A stretch of DNA of 64,000 nucleotides, taken from assembly GCA_050084515.1 (NCBI GenBank), contig CM114275.1, positions 11,780,001-11,844,000 of the forward strand, written 5' to 3'. How positions within the stretch are numbered: position 1 is the stretch's first letter; each line of letters opens with the position of its first letter. Shown in pieces: positions 43,986 to 56,389 of this stretch. Origin of the DNA: Blasia pusilla. Lineage: Eukaryota; Marchantiophyta; Marchantiopsida; Blasiales. Below the pieces are notes generated by a model that saw only the letters and a list, made by a program, of their open reading frames with translations, did no database searches and was not told the origin of the DNA. Both the position numbers and the translations under genes were made by a program.

Positions 43986-46110
43986 TCCCCCATGGCTAGA
44001 GAGTAGTAGCCAATATTGGGGTGGACCAATGGGTGCAAGATGGTACACTCATGAGCGCAAGCTGTTGATGTTGAATCATGGCCCACATAGCTCTTTTGGC
44101 TTGCTCCTAAACCCTCCCCCCCTTGACCACAATGGGGTCAAACTCCTATGGCTGGACACATGATCGCTCAAGGCCAATGGCTTGGAGGCATGTCTTGGTC
44201 ACAACTTGGAGTTGTAGAACGCCCCTGGATAGGCAATACCCAACCATCTCTACCATCAGGATCTCATGCCGAATGGGGTCCTCATACACAAAATTTGACC
44301 CTGATGGGGAGTCAACAGCAATAGAGACCCATTCAACTTGGTTCTTCACGCCAACCATGGGCAAGGCCAAGTGTAAACTTCTTTCCACATTGTGTATTTG
44401 TGATCAAATTCTCTATTTTTAAGGAATAATAACTCTTTAACTCTTGATCTTCTCATGATGACTCGAAAAGTGGCCATTATCCTTTCCTAGTTCTGTGTGT
44501 TTTTTCATATTGTGAAGTCTTGATTTCTTATCTATAGTGTTGATGAAGGATGTAAGAGTGCTATCTCCATGTGTGGACAGGATGGAACACCATGCACTCC
44601 GCCCCCTTATCCAACTGCAGGAGAAGGTTTTGACTCAACATTTTCTAATGGGCCATCGGGATTTTTTGGGACGAGTGTACATTCGCAGCAAAGTGACAGT
44701 CAATTGTCACTTTGTCAATTGTCACAGGGAATTGTAGCCGTCAAAGGAGTTATAGTAATATGACGTAGGTGGTTTATGGAGTAGCGTTACTACGATTATC
44801 GCCTGAAACTGATCAACTGAAGTTGTGCACAGAGGATGTTTGTGGCAAGATCCGTTGAGTATAGGAACAACGAACTTCCGTTGATGCCACTATGTGGTCC
44901 GGTAGCACAGAACCAAACTCCAATGGCATCGCCCTTTCTTGTCCTCTTCTCTGTCATCAGGTAATAGCTTTCAATTTTGCATCTTTTTTCGAGCTTCTCT
45001 CAACAGACGCATCGATACACAGTCAGTAGCTCCCACTGATCCATTGGACATGACAGAATTGACCTCATGGCACAACCTCAAACGCATCTTTCAGTGCCAT
45101 TGGCACCTGCATCTTCATCAACGGCAGTCCCACGACTAGAAACCAAGAGCATGATCACAATCTTCCCGTCTACCCGTCGTGGCAGTGAAGCGGGAATTTT
45201 TGTGCCATCTCCATTAATCTCAGAGCCGAGAGAACACAATAGATTGGGACATGAAAGGACATGGTGATAGTCACAGCCGACGACGCTAGCGGCATTCCCA
45301 AACGCCGAATAGAATCAGAGGTCAACTGAGTGAATACACTAATCTGCCGTCCGTTTTCCTCGTGACGCAGGGAGCTGTGAGATCAGAAAGCCTTGCATTG
45401 TTCCCATCCCGGTTCGATTTCCCTTGCAAGCCTCGTGGCATGCACATAAATGCTCTTCCTCACTGTCATTGTTTGAGATAAGCTCCCAAATTGGATTCGG
45501 ATGTTTGAATTGGAGATGCAGTCGATAACGATCTTTGACAATCTTGTACAGCCACAGAAAATCTTGAAACATATGAGCGAGGGTCCATAGAGACTTGCTG
45601 CCTCGAGAGACTGCTTACGGTTAGAGTAGAGGTTTGCTCTTGAAGAGCAGAAACGCAAGTGAATAAGGGGCGGAGAGTTAGCAACACAAGTCTTGGCGGG
45701 AATGCAGCGGAGACAGCAACACAAGTGTATGATCCGAGTGAGTCTAGTTTTAACTCACTCGTCAATTTCTGCATTGGTGTGTGATCTGCATTGCAGAGCG
45801 CGCCTTTTTCAAGCAACCGAAGGTATTTCGTAGGTATGTCATCGCCAAGGGACAGCAAGGGAGAAGTACTTACTCAAAGGTGTTGCAATTTCTGATTCGC
45901 TCTGCTCAAAGTGTCTCATATGTCCAATCTCCAAGAAGAGTAGACACTCTTGAATATCAATTCCCTTCTCATCGATCTGAAAGCGTAACCAAATGTGGCT
46001 TCGGAGAGTGTGGGGAGATTAACGCACTCAAGTCCGAAGTCCGCATTACTGTACTAACTTTCTGCTGATCGAGTTGTATAAAAATTCTTAAAATTCTATT
46101 TTTTTAATGT
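43986..46110. other. Unassigned, with exon-like short frames
   Basis: A minus-strand frame at 44388-44146 and a plus-strand frame at 44569-44763 (Ser/Gln/Leu-rich, with GFFGTSVHSQQSDSQLSL) look coding-like but match nothing recognised. From about 44760 the composition is balanced and CpG-rich, with further short frames at 45067-45267 (+) and 45858-45466 (-). This could be an unrecognised host gene or an old element. Confidence 0.25.
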
Positions 46111-46121
46111 AAAATTTGATG

Positions 46122-46150
46122 TCGGTGCATCGCACGGGCATTCTCACTAA
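46122..46150 (+). other. Possible Helitron-type 3' end
   Basis: GGTGCATCGCACGGGC (an imperfect hairpin around GTGC-ATC-GCAC) is followed 9 nt later by CTAA and then T. Helitron 3' ends have a short GC-rich hairpin about 10 nt before CTRR and insert before a T. No 5' TC end or second copy was found. Confidence 0.2.
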
Positions 46151-47210
46151 TTATCCAAAAATTGCTCTACGGGGATCTGGCTCTAAGGCCAATTTCTTTC
46201 CGACTGGTCATTTTCCCTATTAAACTTTTAGATTCCTTCGGGACATTTGTTGCGCAGAAACTGCCACCATGTTGGAGAGTTTTGGCCGCAGAAAGCAGCA
46301 ACCTCCCGCCCATGGGACTTGGCTCTAAGGGCTTGATCCCACATGTGTCGGGTTGCAGCGACAATACAAGGTCGCCAGATTTTCTTCGCCCAAATGTTTT
46401 GGTCCTAGCGACTTGGTGACCTTACTTGACAAAGGAATGAAATAATTAGTTGAGATCACCTCTTGGAAAATCATTTTGGCCGCAGAAAATAGGTCCCCAT
46501 GACCTCCACGTATGTCCATGGGATTAGTCCATAAGAGATGTAAAATATACTTAGACAATAATGGGTAGGGTAAATTACCTATCCTTATATAATAATTTAG
46601 ATTTATGACTAATTTAACTATCCATGAATGTGCTAACAAGTAGTCTAATGGATTTCAATATTGACCCCAAAGGAATGTGTTGGTAGTTAGCATGCTTGTG
46701 ATTGTCCACGGAAATAATATGTCTTCATTTTATTTATGTTTAAAATTAAAGATAATTTTTAAAATTAAAATTTAATATATTTTAAAGTTAAAAATAATTT
46801 CAATCTTCAATTAAATTTTAAATAATCCCCAACTTCCATTAATAATTTCACCCTTCCATAAAAATTAAACAATACTTACTCTTCCCTATCCTATCAAAAT
46901 AACATTCACTCATTAAATCATTGGTTAATTTTAATTAATAAAATCATGGCCCTTTTCTATTCAAATTCATTTTCCTTTCCTCAAAAGTAAAAATTTGAAT
47001 AAACATGATACTCTTTCAAAATAATGACGAATTTCATTTCAAAATAGAGTTTCTACTTTCTTAAATCTTAAAGGAATATTAACATTCCACTCTTTAATTA
47101 AAAATTAAGTAATAACCCAATCCTTTGAATAATTCCGCCCTTCCATAAAATTTAAACAATTCATACTCCTCCCATCAAAATATTACTTTGACTCTTTCAA
47201 TGGAAGTAAG
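46151..47210. other. No gene recognised
   Basis: Two related segments (TTTTGGCCGCAGAAA near 46280 and 46472) suggest an old repeat. The remainder to 47210 is AT-rich. Confidence 0.4.
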
Positions 47211-47214
47211 AATA

Positions 47215-47846
47215 TGTCGTGCGCGTACAAATTGCTACACAACATACATCCTTGTCATCGAACATACATACAAACATACACGATCCCATGTTAACTCATA
47301 GAATACATACAACGAGACGAGAAGTACGAAATTCTCTTGAGAGCTCATTCTCTCTTTGTAAATCGATCAGCTCTCTCCATCATCTCACACCAAACTCTCC
47401 ATGATATGCACTCTCTCTCATATGAAACCAAACCAACTCTCCTAATGAGAGGTTTGGGTTACACACACAAGGCAAGGAGGACCATAGCTCCGTTGCCTTA
47501 TGCCAAGAGGTTCAACAAAGAAAGAATGAGCTCTCAAGCTCTCTCTCTTGGAGGTATACCCCTTTCCCTCTCCCAAGCCCTCTCCATGGTAACCTATGCT
47601 CGTGGGTCATCTCTGTGGCTCTTGACCTATTGTAGTGGGTCAAGGGCTAGTTACTAAAATGAAAAGTCAACTATACCATAAATGGTAACTTAATTGAAAT
47701 AGTAAGTCCCTCAATATGGATCCAAATGAGCGGAAACAAAGGGAAAACTTGCTCTCGCATGTCATCCTTGACCTCTTGAGGCTGTCCTCCAGTATCTTCG
47801 AAGGTGCTCTACTAGATCTCTCCGATCTATCCTAAAAGACGTGACA
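47215..47846 (-). repeat. Solo LTR (A-B form), family 2, with AATA target duplication
   Basis: On the minus strand it runs from TGTCACGTC (47846) to GCGCACGACA (47215), flanked by AATA at 47211-47214 and 47847-47850. It matches the A2-B2 unit at 36661-37298 (632 versus 638 bp), including the hairpin region near 47618-47645. It lies 14 bp from plastid-like rRNA sequence. Confidence 0.85.
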
Positions 47847-47860
47847 AATAGGATAACATT

Positions 47861-48151
47861 CATCTTGAGGAGGGCTTCCTACTTAGATGCTTTCAGCAGT
47901 TATCCGCTCCACACTTTGTTACCCAGCGTTCGAGCAAAGTGCTTTTTCCATTGGTATTCTTTCCGATCTCTATGCATTTCACTGCTCCACCAAAAATTCC
48001 CTCTCTCCCTACCATTCTCCGGCTTAGTAGTTTCCACCGCTTGTAGAAGTTTGAGCCCTGAGAAATGAATTCACCGCCATATGGCGAACTGGCGATTACT
48101 AGCGATTTCGGCTTCATGCATGCGAGCAATAACCTGCAATCCGAATTGAGG
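47861..48151 (-). pseudogene. Plastid rRNA fragments in nuclear DNA (23S piece, two 16S pieces)
   Basis: Antisense to the rRNA sense strand. 47861-47920 resembles the 3' part of plastid 23S rRNA (CTTAGATGCTTTCAGCAGTTATC context). 47949-48063 resembles a mid-16S region (TTCTTTCCGATCTCTATGC, CATTTCACTGCTCCACC). 48064-48151 resembles the 16S 3' region (GGCGATTACTAGCGATTTC, GGCTTCATGC). Pieces that are far apart in rRNA are adjacent here, so this is a rearranged plastid insertion or a product of end joining, not a gene. Confidence 0.75.
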
Positions 48152-48589
48152 CAAAATTTTGGAGGTTAGATTATTCATTGCAATTTTATCCCTTCCCATT
48201 AAATGTGAATTAAGGGACAAGATTGCAAGTTTGTTGCTATTTTTTCTTATTATCCCACTATTTTGTCTTATTGTACATATAGGGTTGCCCATTTGAATCT
48301 AGATATAGATAGTCCCATAATAATGAGCATCCTTTCCCTCTAGATTTATGATTAGGGTTAGATCATTCCTCCTATCTTGACTTGAAGATTTGGAATATGT
48401 ATCGTTTGAAGAGCCTTTTCCCACTAAAATATTCCCTTTGGGAATATATAGATTCCCTTTTAGTTGAGGTGAGAACCGTTCTCCCCATTTTCTCTTCCTT
48501 AGTCATCTCTGGTTAATTTGGGTTCCAATCTTCTTTGATGGAATTCCACTTTGAGGCAATTTTTAGAGGCACCATGTCGGATGGGGATA

Positions 48590-49150
48590 TTCACATGGAG
48601 GTTTGCGCACATACACACTCTTGCTTCTGGAAGGAGGCATGCTATTGGGTGGGGGATCACCCCCTCATCTTGGCTTTACGTATTGCACCACTTATCTACA
48701 CCACAGTAATATGATTCCAAAGTGTCATAAGAGTCTCCATCCTCTTGATGTGTATTTGGCACAGTGTTTGATTGGGATAAAAAGAATATCCACTCACGAT
48801 GTTGTGTTGGATATCATGTTTTGTATTGCTTAAGAGAGTGGCTTCCACGTGTAGAGAGATTGACACTACTTCATGTCAGATTCCCTTATTTGTGAAGATC
48901 TTTACATGCAATGAGATGCTTAAGTGGTGGTGGTTGATGTTGTAATACTAGATCCTAGGCAGAAGTGTGTACAAGCCTATATGGTAGCACAAGGGAGATT
49001 ACTGAAAGGAGTGACGACGGTGAAAAAGACCCATCTCTATAGTTGACTTCATAACGAATATCCATTCGTTCCCCTAGCCATAGAGATGTATGGATTTATG
49101 GGAGAGAGGTTTAAGTCGTTCCTTAAGAACTTTGCTCATCCTCTCTAATC
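48590..49150 (+). pseudogene. LINE ORF2 C-terminal fragment
   Basis: The reading pieces are THDVVLDIMFCIA, then ESGFHV.RE (48790-48870), DVVILDPRQKCVQAYMV (about 48935-48985) and YPFVPLAIEMYGFMG (about 49062-49106). They resemble the region downstream of the RT domain in plant LINEs, where Pro-Leu-Ala-x-Glu-x-Tyr-Gly and His-Asp-x-Val-Arg-Asp patterns recur. Stops and shifts break it. No RT catalytic core is seen nearby. Confidence 0.5.
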
Positions 49151-49210
49151 AAGCAAAGGGTTGTCTCTAGCTAATACGATTCCTTCTTGTCTCCATATCT
49201 TTGCAGCGTG

Positions 49211-50150
49211 CCGGAGCCATTCGTCGTGTTGCTCAAAGGTAATAGGGGAGAATTTTTCCATCCCCCATTATATGATTTAGTTGAGACTAAGATGGCAAAC
49301 TGTACTCCATTCCTTTCTCAATTTTCCAATATGGCCATGGGTTTCTATTTCAATTAGTGACTTGCAATTCCTTAAAATGACTATCTCAATATTTTATTGA
49401 AAAGGATGTTAACAAAATTTCTTGAATAGGATGTAGATATATCCCTTTTCACTCCTCTTTTTGAAAGTTTAAGGATTTCTATTGTACTGATTCTTGCTTC
49501 AAATTTATACTTTTAATTTCCTAATATTCAATAAATTAAACCTTTTTCCCTCCTCTTGGTTTTCTTTTGTTAAAAACCTAATCTAGTCTAGAATTTCATG
49601 AAAAATTAACCAAAAAAATATAATAAATAATTCAATTCATTTTCAAATAATTAAAATTTGATGTTCATCAAGAATTTTTATTTTTTAAATCCTTATATTC
49701 ATTAGAATAGAATTTTTGGTTTAGTAATCCGTGAAATTAAAAAAGAAATAAACCCATTTTAATAATAGTTCTCTTCAAAAAATAGGAAAATTAAATTTCA
49801 GATGGAAAGTTTGCGTAAGGAAATCGTGTATATGTGTAATATGAATTCATTTGAATGTGGAAAAAAGGAGACCTAATATTTATTTAATTCTCTACATTCA
49901 ATGGCTTGTGAACTATTCCAAGCAATTTTTACCTTCAAATGTGCACAACTATTTTTATTCAATCAAAATTGAGTGAAACATTTCTAACATCAACCATGGA
50001 TATCAAGTTGGTAGTGTAAAAGAAAACCAAAACCTTGGAAAGAGACTATGTGATAATTTCCAAATGCTCAAATTAGGCATATCCTTTGAAATTTGAAATT
50101 AGTTCATGTAAGATTCTCTCTTTCTAATGTATGCTATGTTGGGGGACCAA
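49211..50150. other. AT-rich, no gene recognised
   Basis: AT-rich sequence with homopolymer runs and no coding or RNA signal. Confidence 0.4.
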
Positions 50151-50156
50151 ACTTCT

Positions 50157-51060
50157 AGTTGATGTGGTCTCGAGGTGTATGCATGAGTATTTTTGTTTTT
50201 GTGTGGATCAATCCGTGCGTTAGGAAGATGTGATGTGATGTGATGTGATGTGATGTGATGTGATGTGATGTGATGTGATGTGATGTGATGTGATGTGATG
50301 TGATGTGATGTGATGTGATGTGATGTGATGTGATGTGATGTGATGTGATGTGATGTGATGTGATGTGATGTGATGTGATGTGATGTGATGTGATGTGATG
50401 TGATGTGATGTGATGTGATGTGATGTGATGTGGATTTTGTAACCATGTGTTTGTACACACCATCCTAGTTAGCTAACATGTACAATTCTACGACGTCCAC
50501 GATGTGGAGGATCAATGGGAAATTTGGGCTTAACTTTGTCTTGAGATGTCGGATGAGGTTGAAAACAAGTCCATTGCATCAAGAGCGTTGTTTCTAATGA
50601 TCTCTCTTCTTTGCTATTTTTGGCTAGATGACCCATTGATCGAGTCAACGGCCAACCAATAACATGTGCTCGTAGGGTATCGTTGGAGAGGCTATTTTGG
50701 GGGAAAGAGCCTCTTGGCTCTTCCGAAGGCTATAAGAGAGGGAGAGATGGATTTCCCAAACCATCTTTCTTATATTTAGCCTTTGGAGCACCTCTCTTTG
50801 TATGTAGTAGGAACTAGGGTGCTAGTGTTCGGATTCCCTCATAGCGGAGGGTGGATATGGGTCAATATGCCGATGTAGATTTGAGAGTGGAGTTGGTTGA
50901 GTGAGTCGTTCTTACTCTTAATTTTGGTGTGGTCTCAAGGGACATGCACAAGTGTATTTTTCTTATGTGTGGTTCTACTTGTGTGTTGGGAAGATTGATG
51001 TGGTGTGTTGTGTATATGTGAACAACGATGTGGACTGTATAAGGATGTGTATGCACACAA
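50157..51060 (+). repeat. LTR-type repeat with B-A-B layout (family 4)
   Basis: Left B-like segment 50157-50455 and right B-like segment 50926-51060 share TGTGGTCTC, GTGTATTTTTC-type, TGTGTGG and TTAGGAAGAT/TTGGGAAGAT blocks and end ACACAC/ACACAACA. Between them lies an unrelated A-like segment. The left copy is swollen by a microsatellite. The layout echoes B1-A2-B2 of the Ty3 elements. No coding region is attached and no target duplication was found. Confidence 0.6.
50227..50432. repeat. (GATGT)n microsatellite
   Basis: About 41 perfect copies of a 5-bp unit lie inside the left B-like block of the family 4 repeat. The right block has a single GATTGATGTG at the same place, so the expansion arose after duplication of the block. 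His-Ile-Thr-Ser frames across it are artefacts. Confidence 0.95.
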
Positions 51061-52440
51061 CAACTACTTAGAGATGATACCTTTTCGATTTATCCACTAC
51101 ACGCAATGCCTCACATGTATCATCAATGCATCTCTAAAATATTTTTGCAAACACATTTTTTTGGATCGTGTTTGAAAAAACCATATGAAAGAAATTACCC
51201 CATGTAAGAGAACTTTATTACATTTCGATACTGTATTAACCATATATATAGCATGAGTTACACATGACTATAAATAATACACAAGAATTATTTTTAGTGT
51301 GTTCCCATTCCCCTCTTATACTTCTCCCATGCCTTTTTCCAAGTTATTAAATCCTTCCCATCAAATTAATAATTCAAATCAAGTGAAAAAGGGGGAGTAA
51401 ATTTGATTTAAACCCTTAATTTTATATTCAAATCAGCCCTTTCTTTTTTGCCCATCATACAATCAAGTTAAATTATATGTGCTTAATTTAATTATAGTAG
51501 GGTATAGCATGTATCGTGTACAGGGCCAACAATAGAATGTCTTCCATTTCACTTCGTAGTCATGGACGTCATGTCCATATTATTTTGCATGGACTTATGT
51601 CGTTTTGAGTGCGGGATGCTAGAAGAAGTAGATGCACAATTCCTTATGAACAGATGTCCAACAATACTCCCCAACTATTTAGTTTGCACGTTACGTCAAA
51701 TACAACACCTCTTAGAGCCAAGTTCCATGGACGAGAGGTCGCGACAACCTTTAAGGGCCACCAATTTTTCTTTGTCCAAAACTTTTGGGCGCATAAACCG
51801 TCTAGCCTCTTCGTGACCCTGACAAGTACATATCTAACGGCTATTAAAAATAACTTACATATTTTCTCGGATTGTCCCATGGAAAAATAATTTGGGCCTA
51901 GAAATGAGGTTCCCAGTATCTCTATGGCCGTCCATGAGACACCGCTCTTAAAATGAAAGATCCCTCACGTAAAAATAAGTTGTCTTGGCAAGACTTATGT
52001 CCCGCCTCTTAAGACGCCCTCATCTTATTGTCCATGTGTCAATCAATAAATTTTTTGAAAATAAATAAATAAATAATAAGAGGAAAATTCATGACCGTGA
52101 AATTCTTTTATTAATAATAAAGATAAATATAGATTAGCTTATCAATTGAGGGAGCGTGATTCCGAAGGGGACATTGAGTAGTACTTTGAACGAATTGAGA
52201 ATAGAGTTTGTGGCGCGCCGTCAAGGGCTTAGGAGTCGTTTTGGGCGGTGATGGGGTCGGTGCACTGACGCTCGCTCATTGGCTCGCCCAGTTTGTCGAT
52301 TCAGCAGCGATGGAGCTTGTACGCTCATAAGCCGATAGGATCCTTTACAGCTTCCGTCGCCAACTTCCGTGAGGCACTTATTTGAGCTTAACATATGAAT
52401 GAGTTCCTTAAACCCTCGGGCTTGGGCCCTTTCATTCTTG
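51061..52440. other. No gene recognised
   Basis: AT-rich to about 51530, then mixed sequence with short open frames lacking motifs. Confidence 0.4.
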
Positions 52441-52447
52441 CAATCGT

Positions 52448-52870
52448 ATGCATGCTTACGATGGAGAACACATGTGGCTCGTTAGTTGCACAATTATTGT
52501 AAGGCAATTCTTTCTCGTGAGGGATCTTCTTGGTGTCTCTAGAACTTGGCAGCTGACTCTGTCTATAGGGAATGCGAGGCAACTGGCCACGGATCTGCTC
52601 ATTTTGACGCGTTCTGAGACCAGGGCAAGATTTATGGACGATTTGTTGGTATTGGCGTGCGTCGAGAACGATCCTATAGGTCCGCTTGCGGTGGGAGCAC
52701 TGACTATGGCTCTAGAGGGTGCGTATCCTCGAAAGGGTACGCCAGCTCAATGTTGCAAAAGGGAGGATTTCAGTGGATGTTGCAGTCTCGGGTCTTGTAA
52801 GAACAAAACTTTTGTGACATCGACTAGCTTTGATGAAGTAGTCGGTTCTTGTAATGTGACTGCCCTATAA
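52448..52870 (+). CDS. Unrecognised open frame, 140 aa
   Basis: The frame lies in a balanced-GC stretch (52140-53050) unlike the AT-rich flanks. It reads as a Leu/Ala-rich, possibly helical segment (ARQLATDLLILTRSETR, FMDDLLVLACVEN, GPLAVGALTMAL), followed by a Cys-rich tail (CCKREDFSGCCSLGSC). It could be an exon of a host gene or chance. No family was recognised, and splice sites were not resolved. Confidence 0.25.
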   Translation: MHAYDGEHMWLVSCTIIVRQFFLVRDLLGVSRTWQLTLSIGNARQLATDLLILTRSETRARFMDDLLVLACVENDPIGPLAVGALTMALEGAYPRKGTPAQCCKREDFSGCCSLGSCKNKTFVTSTSFDEVVGSCNVTAL

Positions 52871-53099
52871 GCCTTGGAAGTGGTACTCCAATTTTACAGT
52901 TGAGCTAAGAAGCCCTTGGAGTGTGAGGAAACATGTATGGCAGAGTAGTAGGGTTCTTGAGGTCCTACTCGCACTGCGGAGATTAAAATTGATGTTCTTT
53001 TGATAATTTTATCACCATTTTCTCGGCAGTTTTTTAAGACGTTGGAAGCGGACTGGAAATCGTGCGACAGCAAAGTCCGATTGTGAAGGTGTAGCTTTT

Positions 53100-54770
53100 A
53101 TCTAACGCTGTCCTTTCTAAATTTTGGTGTTGAGGAGTTGCACCTAAAATTATTCCTGCTTCTATGGCATCCGTTAATGCTTAGAGAAATTGTTCTGGAC
53201 CAAATCTTATGGGAAGATTGTGATATCACAAGTTCTTGCATATATTGTTAAGGTAGAATAGGATTAGCTGCTTTGGCACTTCACAGACCTGGTTGAAAGA
53301 GATCGAATCATGATATTTGATTCAATACAATTCGTCACATCGATGGTCTTCTCATTTCCACCCCTATGTTGTGTAGGGATTCTCTTAGAGTTCATATGTC
53401 GTCTCTCTAGTTCCGCCAGATCTAGTTCCTTTGTCTATCATAGTCTGGTCATCCAATATTTCAATGAAACAACCATCTGCGTTAAACTTCACTTGATTAC
53501 CCTATTCTACTATCTGTCCTAAAGAGATTCAATTTCTTGCAATGGTAGGAACATAGAGAACATTTCCAAGAGCACAAAGATCATATGATGCTATTAGAAC
53601 TTTATTGGTATACGTGATATGATGTTGAGTGTCATCTCTTGTGAGCACAATTGCAGGATCTTTCACCATTTAGTGAACCATTTATCAAATCACATGACCA
53701 TGTGATTTGATAAACCAGAATCAATGTACCAATCTGCTAATGAGTCTTTCTTGACCATTGCTCCCATATGATGAGTCATAACCAAGAGATGCTCCGTTTG
53801 TGAATGTTGTTGTTCTTGGTATTGCTCTTGGTGTTGTTGCTCCACATAGTTTTGTTGTTGTTAGGCTCTTATTCTCATAATTGCCTTCTACTTGAAGCAA
53901 AAATTTTCATAGTCACCATGTATCTCATAGTAATTGCAAGATCTAGAGATCCTCTATTGCTAACCTTGACTCCAACGGTTTCCACCATCACCACCTTGTG
54001 ATTGTGTGTGGTACTGGTTCGTAGTTGATTGAGTGACGTTATATTGAGTGCCTCTTTCTCCATATGGTTGATGTCCATCACGACCATGGAATTTTTTGCC
54101 ATGACCCTTGCCTCTATTTGATCCATAACCTGCAAATAGCGCACTTTCTTGCAGACTAGACGAGCTACCGCTGCCTTCTAGGCGCATCTTTTCACTGATT
54201 AACAGAGCGACTAACTCTTGAAAGGTTGGATATTTCTATCTCATAGAGAAAGAGGTCTCAAAGGACTTGTAATCCTTTGGAAGGCCTTGAAGGGTGAACA
54301 AAATCATATCATCATCTTCTATTATCATTCCAATGTTATTCAATTGATGGACAATATGTCTGATATTCAAAATACAATCATTGATGCTCTAGGAATTCTT
54401 TCCTCACTTTGTTCAATTTTTATTTCAATTGAAGCTTTCTGGTCTTTGAGGATATCTAAAACAACTTTTCCAATGCATCCCAGGACTCCTTTAGAATATC
54501 AATATCTTGGATGTGACCTATCATTGGCTAACTGATTGTTATCGAAATGTAGTGAATTATTTGCCTTACGCGTTTGTTCCAGGCATAACTATTCAAGTCT
54601 GTTGAGTCACCTTCTAGCTTGGCCTCATCATCTGTGATAAGCTCCCATAATTCTTTATCCATGAGAAATTGTTTCATACAAACTTTCAAACATTGTAATT
54701 CTGCTTATCTAGCTTCTCGCTTGTGATTCCTACCGAAGAATATTCCATTACAAACGATTTCACTCACAAA
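53100..54770 (-). pseudogene. Ty1/copia gag and protease start, degenerate
   Basis: On the minus strand a gag region (MDKELWELITDDEAKLEGDS, about 54660-54600; KMRLEGSGSSSSLQESALF, 54187 down) leads to a Gly/His/Gln-rich stretch and an eroded knuckle (EIHGDYENFCF). It then reaches the copia protease motif WYIDSGLSNHM (about 53738-53706). Further down come LYVPTIARN and SLGQIVE (about 53560-53520), the segment that normally precedes copia integrase. Many stops. Integrase, RT and RNase H are missing. Confidence 0.7.
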
Positions 54771-55249
54771 CATGTAATTTCATGCTCTCTTGCTACTCCA
54801 ATTAAAGCATACATCACTCCTACACAGAAATAAATCTGAAATTTGCCAAAATTGATAAATTGTATGAAAGAACTAGTCGAAATTGGCTAGTAGAGAGCAA
54901 AATGCACAACTTTTCTTCACTAATTGCATTTTCCTACACTAAAATTGCTAATGGAGGAGCTCAGAATATCAGAATCAAGCGATTTTGGGTGGGTTGGAAA
55001 GCTCTTGACCAGCTCTACCAAATGGCTTGAACGAGCCTTTGGCTTCATTCTGACCATTGCGGACGTAGAAGGCTTAATCGACCAAGAAAGCCCTCAAAAC
55101 CGCTTCCAAAGATTTACCACTGTCAAAGCCCACTTGAAATCTGCACCCACTGAGCTCTGAATAAAATTTCATTCTCCCAAATTGAAGTTTTTTCTTCTCT
55201 TACCTCTCTTCTCTCTTCAAACACCAAGAATTTCAAGTGATGTTCTCCT

Positions 55250-55560
55250 ATCGCTCTGATTGCATGTGGAAAACTACTAAAGAAGCATAATTGGTGGCAA
55301 ACGACTCTCACATTCACACACCACCATCCAGAACAAAATTTGCAATGAGAGAATGAATGGAGGCTGCTCCTTTTCTCAATTATATAGGGTATGTACAAGC
55401 AACCATAACCCTAATCTTAACCATAGTCTCAAGTTAGATTAATTGTCATTAATTATCAAGTTAAGATAATTATCCTTAACTGACTAACCAAGATTAAGCT
55501 TACCTACTTTGTGTGAGAACCAAATGTAGTAGTTTAGGTATTTCATGAGCTTGACTGTAA
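55250..55560 (-). repeat. Probable copia 5' LTR end and primer-binding site
   Basis: On the minus strand GCAATCAGAGC (55253-55263 area) resembles the usual plant copia primer site complementary to initiator tRNA-Met (TATCAGAGC). The sequence beyond it holds a TATATAAT motif near 55379-55386. LTR limits were not fixed, and no 3' LTR was found. Confidence 0.35.
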
Positions 55561-55716
55561 CTTAATCTTCAATAATAGCCAAACTCAAAAATTGAGAGAA
55601 AATGTAAAGTCGAGAGATGAGCAGCACGGAGTGATAGAGAAGATGCAAAGGCGAGAGGAGCGCAAGGTGGGGAGCGCAATGAGGCTCTTCTAAACTCCTT
55701 ACTCTAACTTTAACTC

Positions 55717-56056
<340 letters not shown>

Positions 56057-56119
56057 TGGTGGTTAGGTCCCCGTAACTCCAAATAGCCATCTATCCCTAC
56101 CTACCATGACATACATCTC

Positions 56120-56261
56120 TTTTATATGGGTCTTTTCCATGTTCAGTAGCAATTTGAGTTTCTCTCTTAGGAAGGTTTCGCATTCCTGACCGAGCTCCAT
56201 TACGCTTTCTTCTTCCATTATCTTTTTACCCGGCTCGATCTCCCGTTTCATATTATTTTTT
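56120..56261 (-). mobile_element. 142-bp insertion with ATCTC target duplication
   Basis: Compared with the family 2 element at 37490-37530, this copy carries 142 extra bp bounded by ATCTC (56115-56119 and 56262-56266). On the minus strand the insert is open throughout and Glu/Lys-rich (MKREIEPGKKIMEEES, CETFLREKLKLLL), coiled-coil-like. Its origin is unknown: a short non-autonomous element or a captured exon. Confidence 0.5.
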
Positions 56262-56389
56262 ATCTCCAAGGATGCTTAGAGCAAGAAGGTCGGGTACTCA
56301 TGCTGCCCCATCGTTAGTCGCCTTCTTATCATCCATGTCACAGACACAAGTCAGAATATAGAACTACCTACGCTATGTACATCTGGGAC

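Noticed and set aside
45405-45425. tRNA T-arm-like GGTTCGATTTCCC
   Set aside because: No matching acceptor, D-arm or anticodon stem could be built around it.
46122-46150. Confident Helitron call
   Set aside because: Only a 3'-end-like hairpin and CTAA are present; no 5' end, Rep/helicase or second copy was found, so it is kept only as a low-confidence site.
50099-50463. His-Ile-Thr-Ser repeat proteins
   Set aside because: They are translations of the GATGT microsatellite in frames opened by its lack of stops.
54924-55160. Plus-strand 78-aa frame
   Set aside because: It lies antisense in the copia 5' region and has no recognisable domain.
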